Assembly (NCBI RefSeq): GCF_900104585.1
Contig: NZ_FNVX01000006.1
Span: 186,001-250,000 of the forward strand
Source: Bacteroides ihuae
Lineage (GTDB): Bacteria > Bacteroidota > Bacteroidia > Bacteroidales > Bacteroidaceae
Length of the DNA stretch: 64,000 nt
Direction of reading: 5' to 3'
This document shows positions 27,880 to 36,848 of the stretch, one piece after another. Under the pieces are notes generated by a model. That model saw only the letters and a list, made by a program, of their open reading frames with translations. It ran no database searches and was not told the origin of the DNA. Numbering within the stretch: position 1 is the first letter of the stretch; each line of letters starts with the position of its first letter. The position numbers were made by a program, and so were the translations under genes.

Positions 27880-27908
27880 CAAGATAAAGCGTAAACCAAA
27901 ATTATAAA

Positions 27909-30119
27909 ATGATGAAAAAATTAAGTATAATTCTTCTATTCTGCCTCTTTGGCATGACAACTTTTGCACAAGGAAAGAAAGCACTCGATTTAAAAGAAAT
28001 CACATCTGGTAAGTTTCGTCCGGAAGGCATACAAGGTGTAATCCCCATGGCAGATGGTGAACATTATACGCAAATGAACGCTGATGGCACGCAGATAGTT
28101 AAATACTCCTTTAAAACAGGCCAACAAGTAGAAATTTTGTTTGATGTAACAAAAGCCAGAGAGTGCACATTTAAAAAATTCGACGGGTATACCTTCTCAC
28201 CCGATGAAAGTAAGCTCTTGATTCGTACCGAAACTCAACCGATCTATCGTCACTCGTACACGGCTGTGCATTATTTGTACACTATTAAAAGAAATCTGGT
28301 GGAAAAACTTTCAGACGGTGGAGCTCAGCAAGCTCCTGTTTTTTCACCCGATGGAAACATGGTCGCTTTTGTGAGAGATAACAATATCTTCTTAGTGAAG
28401 ATCCTCTATGGAAACAGCGAATCTAAAGTTACGGAAGACGGGAAATCCAATGAAGTGCTGAATGGAATACCCGACTGGGTGTATGAAGAAGAGTTCAGTT
28501 TCTCGCGAGCATTGGAATTCAGTCCAGACAACACGATGTTAGCCTTCATCCGCTTTGATGAAAGCAAAGTCCCGTCATATTCTTTCCCCCTCTTTGCAGG
28601 ACAAGCACCTCATTACAGTGAGTTGGAAAACTATCCGGGAGCCTATACTTATAAATACCCAAAAACCGGAGAAGCAAATTCTAAAGTATCTGTCCACACA
28701 TTCGATATTAAATCGAAAGTGACCCGAAAAATGAAATTATCACTGGACGCGGATGGCTATATCCCTCGCATACGCTTTACCAAAAACACCAACAAGTTAG
28801 CCATTATGACACTGAATCGCCACCAAAACCGCTTCGATATGTACTTTGCAGATCCTCGCTCTACTATTTGCAAACTGATATTGCGCGATGAAAGTCCCTA
28901 TTACATCAACGAAAACATTTTCGACAATATCGTGTTTTATAGTGAGCACTTTAGCTTTATCAGTGAAAAAGATGGTTATGCCCATCTTTATTGGTACAGT
29001 ATGGGCGGAAATCTCGTAAAACAAGTAACTAAAGGTAACTACGAAGTAAAACAATTTATCGGGTGGGATTCCATCTCTAATACTTTCTATTATGAGAGCA
29101 ACGAAGAAAGTCCCTTGCAACAAGCCGTGTACAAAATAGATAAAAAAGGAACAAAAACAAAATTATCAGAGAAGCCTGGTACCAATACTGCTATATTCAG
29201 TTCATCTATGCGCTACTTTATGAACACCTACTCCAACTTACAAACGCCAACAATCATTACACTAAATGATAACAATGGAAAGGTGATCAAAAAACTGGTA
29301 ACTAACGATAAACTAAAAGCAATATTGGCTGAATACAATCTTCCGCAGAAAGAATTTTTCCGTTTCAAGACATCACAAGGAACAGAGCTCAACGGTTGGA
29401 TGATAAAACCTATCGGTTTCTCTGCCTCGACAAAATATCCCGTACTAATGTATCAATACAGTGGCCCGGGTAGTCAGGAAGTAGTAGACAAATGGGGGAT
29501 TGGAGGTGACCACGGTGGAATCGGTTGGGATGCTTATATGGCTAGCAAAGGTTATCTAGTAGTTTGTGTAGACGGACGCGGAACAGGCGGACGGGGAGCT
29601 GAATTTGCTAAATGCACCTATCTGAATCTGGGAGTAAAAGAAGCGCAAGATCAAGTTGAGGCTGCTAAATATATGGCTACTCAGCCTTATGTAAACAAAA
29701 CACGTATAGGTATTTGGGGATGGAGCTTCGGAGGATATATGACCATAATGAGTATGAGTGAAGGTAGCCCCGTATTTAAAGCCGGTGCAGCAGTAGCAGC
29801 AGTAACCGACTGGAAATATTACGATACTATCTATGGAGAGCGCTTTATGCGTACTCCCCAAGAAAACGCAGAAGGCTACAAAGCCGGATCGGCATTTACA
29901 CGTGCAGCCAATTTAAATGGTCGATTATTACTCGTCCATGGTATGGCTGATGACAATGTGCATTTCCAAAACTGCGCAGAATATAGCGAATGTCTGGTGC
30001 AAGCTGATAAACAGTTTGACATGCAAATATATACTAACCGTAATCACGGAATCCATGGTGGCAATACACGCTTCCATCTATTTACAAGGTTAACGGAATT
30101 TTTCCTTACTAATTTATAA
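27909..30119 (+). CDS. S9B-family dipeptidyl peptidase IV
   Basis: 736 residues with signal peptide (ends GMTTFAQG), so periplasmic or exported. It releases N-terminal dipeptides with Pro or Ala in second position. An N-terminal beta-propeller (residues about 50-480) includes DWVYEEEF (about 192-199), the double-Glu motif that defines DPP4. The C-terminal alpha/beta hydrolase has the nucleophile S606 in GWSFGGY, the acid in ADDNVHF (681-682) and H713 in NHGIHGG. The number of residues is normal for bacterial DPP4. MM at the start leaves one codon of uncertainty. lipA begins 5 bases after the stop. Confidence 0.95.
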   Translation: MMKKLSIILLFCLFGMTTFAQGKKALDLKEITSGKFRPEGIQGVIPMADGEHYTQMNADGTQIVKYSFKTGQQVEILFDVTKARECTFKKFDGYTFSPDESKLLIRTETQPIYRHSYTAVHYLYTIKRNLVEKLSDGGAQQAPVFSPDGNMVAFVRDNNIFLVKILYGNSESKVTEDGKSNEVLNGIPDWVYEEEFSFSRALEFSPDNTMLAFIRFDESKVPSYSFPLFAGQAPHYSELENYPGAYTYKYPKTGEANSKVSVHTFDIKSKVTRKMKLSLDADGYIPRIRFTKNTNKLAIMTLNRHQNRFDMYFADPRSTICKLILRDESPYYINENIFDNIVFYSEHFSFISEKDGYAHLYWYSMGGNLVKQVTKGNYEVKQFIGWDSISNTFYYESNEESPLQQAVYKIDKKGTKTKLSEKPGTNTAIFSSSMRYFMNTYSNLQTPTIITLNDNNGKVIKKLVTNDKLKAILAEYNLPQKEFFRFKTSQGTELNGWMIKPIGFSASTKYPVLMYQYSGPGSQEVVDKWGIGGDHGGIGWDAYMASKGYLVVCVDGRGTGGRGAEFAKCTYLNLGVKEAQDQVEAAKYMATQPYVNKTRIGIWGWSFGGYMTIMSMSEGSPVFKAGAAVAAVTDWKYYDTIYGERFMRTPQENAEGYKAGSAFTRAANLNGRLLLVHGMADDNVHFQNCAEYSECLVQADKQFDMQIYTNRNHGIHGGNTRFHLFTRLTEFFLTNL

Positions 30120-30124
30120 TAATT

Positions 30125-30976
30125 ATGGCAAATAGAATACAGAAACCAGAATGGTTGAAAATAAGTATAGGCAGCAACGAACGCTACAGTGAGACAAAGC
30201 GCATTCTCGACTCTCACAACCTGCACACAATATGCAGCAGCGGCCGTTGTCCTAACATGAGCGAATGCTGGGGTAGAGGAACAGCCACCTTTATGATTGG
30301 TGGCGAAATATGTACCCGCAGCTGCAAGTTCTGCAATACGCTAACAGGACGTCCTTTGGCCTTGGATGAACAAGAGCCTACGCATGTGGCTAAATCTATC
30401 GCACTCATGAAATTAAAACATGCAGTGATTACTTCCGTAGACCGTGACGATCTACCCGACCAAGGTGCGACGCACTGGGCTAAAACCATCAATGAAGTAA
30501 AGCGTCTTAACCCAGGACTCACTACCGAAGTACTTATACCCGATTTTCAGGGACATACAGATCTTGTAGACATTGTTATAGCTGCGAGTCCTGACATTAT
30601 TTCACATAATATGGAGACCGTAAGAAGGATTACTCCGAAAGTGCGCAGTGCAGCTAACTATGATACTAGCCTGAAAGTGCTTAAACATATTGCGAGCAAA
30701 GGAGTTGTTGCAAAATCCGGTATGATGGTGGGCTTGGGCGAAACGCCAGAAGAAGTGGAAGAATTAATGGACGATTTACGCTCTGCCGGTTGCCGTATAC
30801 TCACCATTGGGCAATATCTACAACCGACCCGCAAACATTATGCTGTTGTAGAGTATATTACTCCTGCACAATTTAAAATATATAAAGAAGTCGGACTAAG
30901 CAAAGGGTTCGATCAGGTAGAAAGTGGCCCATTGGTTCGCTCCTCTTACCATGCAGAAAAGCACATCCTAAAATAA
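30125..30976 (+). CDS. lipA: Lipoyl synthase
   Basis: 283 residues, cytosolic radical SAM enzyme that inserts two sulfur atoms into octanoyl groups on E2 and H-protein domains. It has both cluster motifs: C37, C42 and C48 (CSSGRCPNMSEC) for the auxiliary cluster and C63, C67, C70 (CTRSCKFC) for the SAM cluster. The C-terminal RSSYHAEKH motif supplies the Ser ligand of the auxiliary cluster. It is cotranscribed with the upstream DPP4 gene by spacing (5 bases). No lipB gene is visible nearby. Confidence 0.97.
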   Translation: MANRIQKPEWLKISIGSNERYSETKRILDSHNLHTICSSGRCPNMSECWGRGTATFMIGGEICTRSCKFCNTLTGRPLALDEQEPTHVAKSIALMKLKHAVITSVDRDDLPDQGATHWAKTINEVKRLNPGLTTEVLIPDFQGHTDLVDIVIAASPDIISHNMETVRRITPKVRSAANYDTSLKVLKHIASKGVVAKSGMMVGLGETPEEVEELMDDLRSAGCRILTIGQYLQPTRKHYAVVEYITPAQFKIYKEVGLSKGFDQVESGPLVRSSYHAEKHILK

Positions 30977-31032
30977 TAACGAACATATTCCTTAATCGGT
31001 TGTTTTTAATAAAAACGATAGATTATACGAAG

Positions 31033-32154
31033 ATGAATCATAAGAGAGTTCTTTCTGTTGCTTTCAATATGTCTCTGGGGTTTATTCCAGCTACCATATC
31101 CATACTGTTATGCGAATTTATAACGCAGGATATTTCTATTTACATTGGAGCAGGGCTTGGATTGGTTTATACTTACATCATACTGTACAAGGTTAAACCC
31201 CAGATTCATAATTTTATATTATACATATCAACAGCTATACTTGTTTTTCTTTCATTAGCAACGCTTTCACCTATAGGTTATTGCCCACAAGGGAACCTAC
31301 CAATTACTTTGGAAACAAGTATCATGCTTCCAATGCTCATACTATATTTACATAAAAGGAAGTTTATTAATTATTGTCTAAAAAGGAAAGATGCCTGTGA
31401 TAAGCGAAATGTAGTGCAGAGTGCTGAATCTACCATTGTATCTTCCCGCATAGTACTCATATTGGCAGCCTTTCATTTTGGTTTGATTAGCATCTATATT
31501 ATGGCGACGCATAACACCCTCAGTACTACAACACATTTGTGGTTATTCCGATTGGCGCCCGCATTTATATTTATTCTTAGCATTATCTTCAATCAGTTTG
31601 GCATCAACTACTTCAATAGAATGATGAAAAACGCCGAGCACGTACCAATAGTGAATGATAAGGGAGATGTAATAGGTAAAAGTCTAAAAATAGAAGCCAT
31701 TAATTACAAAAACGCATACATTAATCCTGTAATACGCATTGCAATCATAAATCGTGGGATGATTTTCTTATGCAATCGCTCACAAAGCTGCATCTTAGAC
31801 AAGGGCAAAACAGACATACCTTTAGAGTGTTACCTGCGTTACAACGAGACATTGGAACAAGGAATAGGAAGATTGATAAATTATGCATTTCCTACAAACC
31901 CCAACATACCTGTTTCATTTAGTACGATGTATCACTTTGAGAACAAACTTACCAACCGACTAATTTATTTGTTTATAGCCAACTTAGAAGACGACTCTTT
32001 ACTTTCTAAAAATAATTTTAGAGATGGAAAGTTATGGACTCTTCATCAAATGCAGCAAAACATAGGTAAAAATTACTTTAGTGAGTGTTTCGAACTCGAA
32101 TATGAATACCTCAAAGATATTATTTATACAAAAGAAAAATACAAGGAATCTTAG
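31033..32154 (+). CDS. Polytopic membrane protein with a degenerate Nudix-like C-terminal domain
   Basis: 373 residues from ATG 31033 (MNHKRVLSVAFN); an in-frame TTG further upstream is not used by my judgement. About six hydrophobic segments occupy residues 1-200. The soluble tail (about 215-370) looks Nudix-like: VIRIAIINRGMIFLCNR, then a box-like helix ETLEQGIGRLINYAF. The E-x7-R spacing fits but the Glu residues that bind the metal are replaced by L, Y and A, so hydrolysis is doubtful. I do not recognise a named family. It follows lipA by 56 bases and overlaps the convergent methylase gene by 35 bases. Confidence 0.75.
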   Translation: MNHKRVLSVAFNMSLGFIPATISILLCEFITQDISIYIGAGLGLVYTYIILYKVKPQIHNFILYISTAILVFLSLATLSPIGYCPQGNLPITLETSIMLPMLILYLHKRKFINYCLKRKDACDKRNVVQSAESTIVSSRIVLILAAFHFGLISIYIMATHNTLSTTTHLWLFRLAPAFIFILSIIFNQFGINYFNRMMKNAEHVPIVNDKGDVIGKSLKIEAINYKNAYINPVIRIAIINRGMIFLCNRSQSCILDKGKTDIPLECYLRYNETLEQGIGRLINYAFPTNPNIPVSFSTMYHFENKLTNRLIYLFIANLEDDSLLSKNNFRDGKLWTLHQMQQNIGKNYFSECFELEYEYLKDIIYTKEKYKES

Positions 32155-32824
32155 ATAGCTCTGGAATTTTTCCTTGCCAGTCTTTTAAGGTCCGGGTTTT
32201 TATATATTCTCTCTCGCAAGTCAGATTAGCAGCAATGCAAAGCTTTGTTTGAGGACGACAATTATTCAGTATATCTTCCGCCATTTTATTATTGCGATAG
32301 GGTGTTTCAATGAATAACTGAGTTTGATTCTCTGCATAAGCCCGTTGCTCAAGAAATTTAAGTTTTTTGCCACGCTCTGCAGGTTCGATAGGAAGATATC
32401 CGTGAAAGGCAAAGCTTTGTCCATTAAATCCCGATCCCATCACAGAGAGGATGATAGAAGAAGGACCTACTAAAGGAACAACCTTAAGATTCTTTCGTTG
32501 AGCGATTGCGACAACATCCGCTCCTGGATCAGCCACAGCCGGACAACCCGCTTCGGAAATAACACCCATAGACAATCCATTGAGCAACGGCTGCAAATAG
32601 CCGGAAATATCATCAGGAGAAGTGTGCTTATTCAATGGGTAAAAGGTAAGAGAGTCAATATCAATATCATGATCTACCTTCTTAAGAAATCTGCGGGCAG
32701 AACGTACATCTTCTACAATAAAGTGCTTAATCCCTATAATTATCTCTCTATTATAAGAAGGCAAAACCGTTTCGAGACTAGTATCGCCAAGAGTAACCGG
32801 CAATAGATAAAGAGCTATTTCCAT
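32120..32824 (-). CDS. RsmI-like SAM-dependent methyltransferase (tetrapyrrole methylase fold)
   Basis: 234 residues. The pattern YLLPVTLGD at the N-terminus, VISEAGCPAVADPGADVV at about 87-105, VPLVGPSSIILSVMGSGFNGQSFAFHGYLP at about 115-145 and LFIETPYRNNKM matches the RsmI/tetrapyrrole methylase fold. RsmI 2'-O-methylates C1402 of 16S rRNA. The protein is shorter than E. coli RsmI (286 residues) and lacks its C-terminal extension, so it may be a paralogue with another substrate. It is the last gene of an operon with fabI and the GldB-like gene (21-base gap), and its 3' end overlaps the convergent membrane protein gene. Confidence 0.88.
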   Translation of the reverse strand: MEIALYLLPVTLGDTSLETVLPSYNREIIIGIKHFIVEDVRSARRFLKKVDHDIDIDSLTFYPLNKHTSPDDISGYLQPLLNGLSMGVISEAGCPAVADPGADVVAIAQRKNLKVVPLVGPSSIILSVMGSGFNGQSFAFHGYLPIEPAERGKKLKFLEQRAYAENQTQLFIETPYRNNKMAEDILNNCRPQTKLCIAANLTCEREYIKTRTLKDWQGKIPELSKIPCIFLLYK

Positions 32825-32845
32825 ATCAATCAGTACTTATATTTA

Positions 32846-33853
32846 TCAGATAGCATATTCAGTTTCAGCTAGCATACGATGATAATCGGTCATCTTCAAT
32901 AGATCACTCAGAGTCACATCTTTATTTCGCTTCATATACGAAGTCACTATCTGCACCCCCATCCAAGTACCTAATAAAGATGGTGAATTTTCACCGAAAA
33001 AAGAAGTAAAAGGAGCAGGTCTGGTATATATTCTTATTATCATAGGGTCTGTAGCATGCAAATGTCCGCTAGTTTGCATGAATTTCCATATCATATCTTT
33101 ATTCTTTTCACTCCAAGCTTTCTCTGCAACAGAGTAGCCTAAAAGACCTTCTGAAGAGCGGCAATCTAATATTTGCTGAACAATATAATTAATCTTACCA
33201 TAGTGAAGCATTACATCAAGCAGAGTTCTTCTACCATCAGTTGGAAGTGGGTATTCACTTAATAAATAAAATAAAAAGCAATCTGGTACAATGCGTTCAG
33301 GAGACATTGAGCGACACTGATAATCGTAATAGAAACGCTTATAAAGAGGATAGTGTTCACCCATATATTTATCTAAGCTAATACCCAATAAACTATCACC
33401 TACAACAATAGATTCATTGAGAGCTGAAATTTGAGAATATATTCTCGGCGTTTTGATATTCGGAATATCTTTCTTCAGTCTGGTGAACCCTTTAGTCAAT
33501 TTGCGCTCAACGTTGCTTAAATCAGTAAACTTAAGCTCTACGTCACTCATTAAGTGAAGCAAAGTAGTGTCAGAATAAAAAGTTTTTAGCTTTTGAGTAA
33601 TATTATCATCATCAACGCTACCAATATTAAGTACATCTTCTATTAATATTTTTGTAGCCTGCATATTCTCTGTATTCATCTTCTGCAAAGCAGAAAAGCT
33701 GTTGAACTTGACGTACTCGTTCAACAGCTTATCATAACGAACCACCGATATATCATCATCTTCAGCATGATCTGTAGGCTTAACCTTACCTGAACTACAT
33801 GCAGAAAGAAACAAGACTACAAGAAAGAAGATGTATGCTCCCTTTAGTTTCAT
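32846..33853 (-). CDS. GldB-like lipoprotein
   Basis: 335 residues with a lipoprotein signal (FLVVLFLSAC, Cys19). The rest matches my memory of GldB-type proteins of Bacteroidota: KLKTFYSDTTLLHLMSDVELKF, GDSLLGISLDKYMGEHYPLYKRF, LSEYPLPTDGRRTLLDVMLHYGKINYI. In gliding species GldB is needed for motility; Bacteroides do not glide and keep it for an unknown envelope function. The C-terminal part has a helical peptidase-like look (KIMYI-like helix at MLHYGKINYIVQ), without an HExxH motif. It lies between fabI and the RsmI-like gene on the same strand. Confidence 0.8.
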   Translation of the reverse strand: MKLKGAYIFFLVVLFLSACSSGKVKPTDHAEDDDISVVRYDKLLNEYVKFNSFSALQKMNTENMQATKILIEDVLNIGSVDDDNITQKLKTFYSDTTLLHLMSDVELKFTDLSNVERKLTKGFTRLKKDIPNIKTPRIYSQISALNESIVVGDSLLGISLDKYMGEHYPLYKRFYYDYQCRSMSPERIVPDCFLFYLLSEYPLPTDGRRTLLDVMLHYGKINYIVQQILDCRSSEGLLGYSVAEKAWSEKNKDMIWKFMQTSGHLHATDPMIIRIYTRPAPFTSFFGENSPSLLGTWMGVQIVTSYMKRNKDVTLSDLLKMTDYHRMLAETEYAI

Positions 33854-33916
33854 CCCTCACTTGTGTAAAAGGCAAAACTAAAAGGAGAAAATGATGAATC
33901 TTCAGTTTCAGATTTC

Positions 33917-34774
33917 TTATCCATAAATAATCTGTCCCTGTTCGTCTTTATACTCATCAATCCCTTTCTCGTAGGTTGACATCGCGCGAAGACTCATACC
34001 AACATTTGAAAAACCACCATCGTGATACAAATTCTGCATAGTTACTTTGCGAGTGAGATCAGAGAACATCATAATACAATAGTCAGCACATTCATCAGCC
34101 GATGCATTACCCAATGGAGACATACGATCTGCAAAATCAAACAATTTATCCATCCCTTTAACTCCTGCTCCGGCAGTAGTCATAGTAGGCGATTGAGAAA
34201 TAGTATTCACACGTACATTATGTTCGCGGCCGTAAATATAGCCAAAACTGCGGGCAATTGATTCCAACAAAGCTTTCGCATCTGCCATATCATTGTACCC
34301 AAAGAATGTGCGCTGAGCAGCGACATAACTTAATGCAAGTATTGATCCATATTCTGCCACAGCATCCATCTTTTTTGCTACTTGTATCATTTTATGAAAC
34401 GAAACAGCAGAAATATCAAGAGTCTTGTCAAGCATTTCATAATCAAGATCATCATACGTGCGTTTTTTACGCACATTTGGAGACATGCCAATAGAATGCA
34501 ACACGAAATCAACCTTTCCGCCCAATACCTCTATAGAACGTTTGAATACGTTTTCCAAGTCTTCCACGCTCGTAGCGTCTGCTGGAATAACTTCACAATT
34601 CAATTTCTCTGACAAAGCGGTAACTTCTCCCATACGAACAGCGATAGGAGTATTTGATAACGTAATAGTTGCACCTTCTTCAACGGCCTTTTCGGCTACC
34701 TTCCAAGCAATAGATTGTTCATTCAATGCTCCGAAGATAATGCCTCTTTTCCCTTTCAATAAATTATAATTCAT
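33917..34774 (-). CDS. fabI: Enoyl-[acyl-carrier-protein] reductase (NADH), FabI type
   Basis: 285 residues, cytosolic. It performs the last reduction in each fatty acid elongation cycle. The short-chain dehydrogenase fold has the divergent FabI glycine motif (GIIFGALNEQSIAWKVAE at 11-28) and the catalytic pair Y150 and Y160-x6-K167 in FFGYNDMADAKALL. SPTMTTAGAGVKG near 195-210 is the substrate-binding loop. It is first in an operon with the GldB-like lipoprotein (63-base gap) and the RsmI-like methylase. Its -7 box lies 26 bases upstream. FabI is the triclosan target in other bacteria. Confidence 0.97.
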   Translation of the reverse strand: MNYNLLKGKRGIIFGALNEQSIAWKVAEKAVEEGATITLSNTPIAVRMGEVTALSEKLNCEVIPADATSVEDLENVFKRSIEVLGGKVDFVLHSIGMSPNVRKKRTYDDLDYEMLDKTLDISAVSFHKMIQVAKKMDAVAEYGSILALSYVAAQRTFFGYNDMADAKALLESIARSFGYIYGREHNVRVNTISQSPTMTTAGAGVKGMDKLFDFADRMSPLGNASADECADYCIMMFSDLTRKVTMQNLYHDGGFSNVGMSLRAMSTYEKGIDEYKDEQGQIIYG

Positions 34775-34800
34775 ACCTATTCAATAGTTAAATTAGCTTG

Positions 34801-34808
34801 CAAAGATA
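34801..34808 (-). promoter_or_regulatory. -7 promoter box TATCTTTG for fabI
   Basis: Minus-strand match to TAnnTTTG, 26 bases before the fabI start codon. Confidence 0.55.
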
Positions 34809-34914
34809 CGAACTTTCTCAATAGTAACAGACATCTGACCCAAAGAAAAACTGAAATCAACAAAAAATCCACCTAAACCAACAAATAGTACACATGGTAC
34901 AAAAGATTCAGGAA

Positions 34915-34922
34915 TATATTTG
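34915..34922 (+). promoter_or_regulatory. -7 promoter box TATATTTG for the GH28 gene
   Basis: Exact match to TAnnTTTG. The leader of about 55 bases contains a 9-codon mini-frame (34958-34987) whose stop overlaps the GH28 start in ATGA. Confidence 0.55.
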
Positions 34923-34957
34923 CACCTGATAAATTAAGAGATTTTTTATCTAAAATT

Positions 34958-34987
34958 ATGAACCAATATAATTCTCACAACGAATGA
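34958..34987 (+). CDS. Possible leader peptide (MNQYNSHNE) coupled to the GH28 gene
   Basis: Nine codons from ATG 34958; the TGA stop overlaps the following ATG by four bases (ATGA). Both peptides begin MNQ, so it may be a duplicated start region or a translational coupling device. It is too short to judge by coding character. Confidence 0.3.
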   Translation: MNQYNSHNE

Positions 34988-36621
34988 ACCAATTAACCCG
35001 AAAGCTTTTTATGTCTGCAATTGTAGGCTTCTCATTATTAATCGGAAGTAGCAATATAAATGCTCAAACCGCAAAATCGCTCAATATCATTGAAAGCCCG
35101 ACCGATTCTCCTCTAAAACAATTAGTATACGCCGATCTTCCATTTGAAATGTCGGCAGTGAAACAGCCTTCTTTTCCACAATATACAGTCAACATTCTCA
35201 GTTTTGGTGCCAAAGGAGATGGAATCAAGCTAAACACACAAGCCATTAACGAGGCTATTAAAGAGGTAAATGCAAAGGGCGGAGGCAAAGTCATTATTCC
35301 TGAAGGATTATGGCTCACCGGTCCCATAGAGCTACTCAGTAACGTAAACTTATATACGGAGCAAAATGCATTAGTGATATTCAGTGATGATTTCAGTGTC
35401 TATCCAATTATTCAAACTTCTTTTGAAGGATTGGAAACCAGACGCTGTCAATCGCCTATATCAGCACGCAATGCGGAGAATATAGCCATCACGGGATACG
35501 GTTCATTTGATGGCTCAGGAGATGCATGGAGACCAGTAAAAAAAGACAAATTAACTTCGGCACAATGGGATAAACTGGTAAAGTCGGGTGGTATACTTGA
35601 CAAGACAAAAAAAATATGGTATCCTACAGCCGGTTCACTGAAAGGTGCTTTAGCTTGCAAAAATTTCAACAATCCTGAAGGGATAGAAACGAATGAAGAA
35701 TGGAATGAAATTAAACCATGGCTTCGCCCTGTAATGATTAGCATAGTGGGGAGCAGAAAGGTATTGCTTCAAGGTATCACATTCAAAAATTCACCCAGTT
35801 GGTGCATTCATCCTCTATCGTGCGAAGATATCACACTCAACAATGTAAAGGTGTTCAACCCATGGTATTCTCAGAATGGAGACGCGCTAGACCTAGAATC
35901 ATGTAAAAATGCACTTATCCAAAACTGCGTTTTTGACGCAGGAGATGATGCGATTTGCATCAAATCGGGTAAAGATGAAGACGGTCGCAAAAGGGGCGAA
36001 CCTTGTCAAAACGTTCTGATACTGAATAATACAGTCCTACATGGACATGGCGGTTTTGTAGTTGGCAGCGAAATGTCGGGAGGAGTAAAAAATGTATTTG
36101 TATCCAATTGCACTTTCATGGGTACGGATGTAGGTCTCCGTTTCAAAAGCACACGCGGACGCGGTGGTGTAGTTGAAAATATTTTTATTGAAAATATCAA
36201 TATGATTAATATCCCCAATGAGCCATTACTATTCGACCTATTCTATGGAGGCAAAGCACCTGACGAACTTACGGATGATGATAAACAAGAAAAGACGGAT
36301 TTGATGCCTGTGAGTATTGAAACACCTGCTTTTCGAAAGATTTATATTTCAAACATATATTGTAAAGGTGCAGGACGTGCCATGTTTTTCAATGGATTGC
36401 CCGAAATGCCTATACAGGATGTCACTATAAAGGATGTTATTATCTCGGGTGCTACAGAAGGAGCAGTAATTAGCCAAGCAAACGGTGTAACAATGAATAA
36501 CGTGAAGATAATCACCCAAAAAGGTCCTACTCTGCAAGTGAGAAATACCAAAAACTTGAAAGTGGACGGTACCTTATACAAAGACATAGACTCAAAAGGG
36601 AGAATGATAGAATTCAAGTAA
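34984..36621 (+). CDS. GH28 polygalacturonase
   Basis: 545 residues with signal peptide (ends SSNINAQT). It hydrolyses alpha-1,4 galacturonic acid linkages of pectin. N-terminal SFGAKGDGIKLNTQAINEAI (about 74-93) is the usual entry to the beta-helix. Catalytic motifs: NGD with N298 and D300, GDD at 320-322 in DAGDDAICIKSG, H355 in GHGGFVVGSE, and RFKSTRGRGG for substrate binding. These are the GH28 set with the NGD variant of NTD often seen in Bacteroides exo-acting and rhamnogalacturonan-related members. Exo or endo action cannot be set from sequence. It opens the pectin region and is divergent from fabI. Confidence 0.93.
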   Translation: MNQLTRKLFMSAIVGFSLLIGSSNINAQTAKSLNIIESPTDSPLKQLVYADLPFEMSAVKQPSFPQYTVNILSFGAKGDGIKLNTQAINEAIKEVNAKGGGKVIIPEGLWLTGPIELLSNVNLYTEQNALVIFSDDFSVYPIIQTSFEGLETRRCQSPISARNAENIAITGYGSFDGSGDAWRPVKKDKLTSAQWDKLVKSGGILDKTKKIWYPTAGSLKGALACKNFNNPEGIETNEEWNEIKPWLRPVMISIVGSRKVLLQGITFKNSPSWCIHPLSCEDITLNNVKVFNPWYSQNGDALDLESCKNALIQNCVFDAGDDAICIKSGKDEDGRKRGEPCQNVLILNNTVLHGHGGFVVGSEMSGGVKNVFVSNCTFMGTDVGLRFKSTRGRGGVVENIFIENINMINIPNEPLLFDLFYGGKAPDELTDDDKQEKTDLMPVSIETPAFRKIYISNIYCKGAGRAMFFNGLPEMPIQDVTIKDVIISGATEGAVISQANGVTMNNVKIITQKGPTLQVRNTKNLKVDGTLYKDIDSKGRMIEFK

Positions 36622-36669
36622 TATAATTCATTTTACTATATCCCAGAACCCTTTCTAAGCAATTATTAT

Positions 36670-36736
36670 GAAGCGTGCACGCTTTACTCAATGAACGTGC
36701 ACGGCTCTCGTAAAGCAGATACGTTTCATTGATAAC
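36670..36736. repeat. Degenerate tandem repeat, period 22-23 bp, with a perfect 14-bp palindrome
   Basis: Units begin near 36670, 36693 and 36715; the first two share CGTGCACG. The first contains the perfect palindrome AAGCGTGCACGCTT (36671-36684). It lies between the GH28 and DUF4861 genes. Confidence 0.45.
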
Positions 36737-36815
36737 TCATGAAGCAAAAAGAAATAGGGAACAAACTAAGTAGTTATTCAATCAAAATTAATAGAAGAAA
36801 CTAAGTCTTTTCTCT

Positions 36816-36823
36816 TACATTTG
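36816..36823 (+). promoter_or_regulatory. -7 promoter box TACATTTG for the DUF4861-GH43 genes
   Basis: Exact match to TAnnTTTG, 25 bases before the ATG at 36849. Confidence 0.5.
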
Positions 36824-36848
36824 TATCATTATATAAAACACCGATTCC

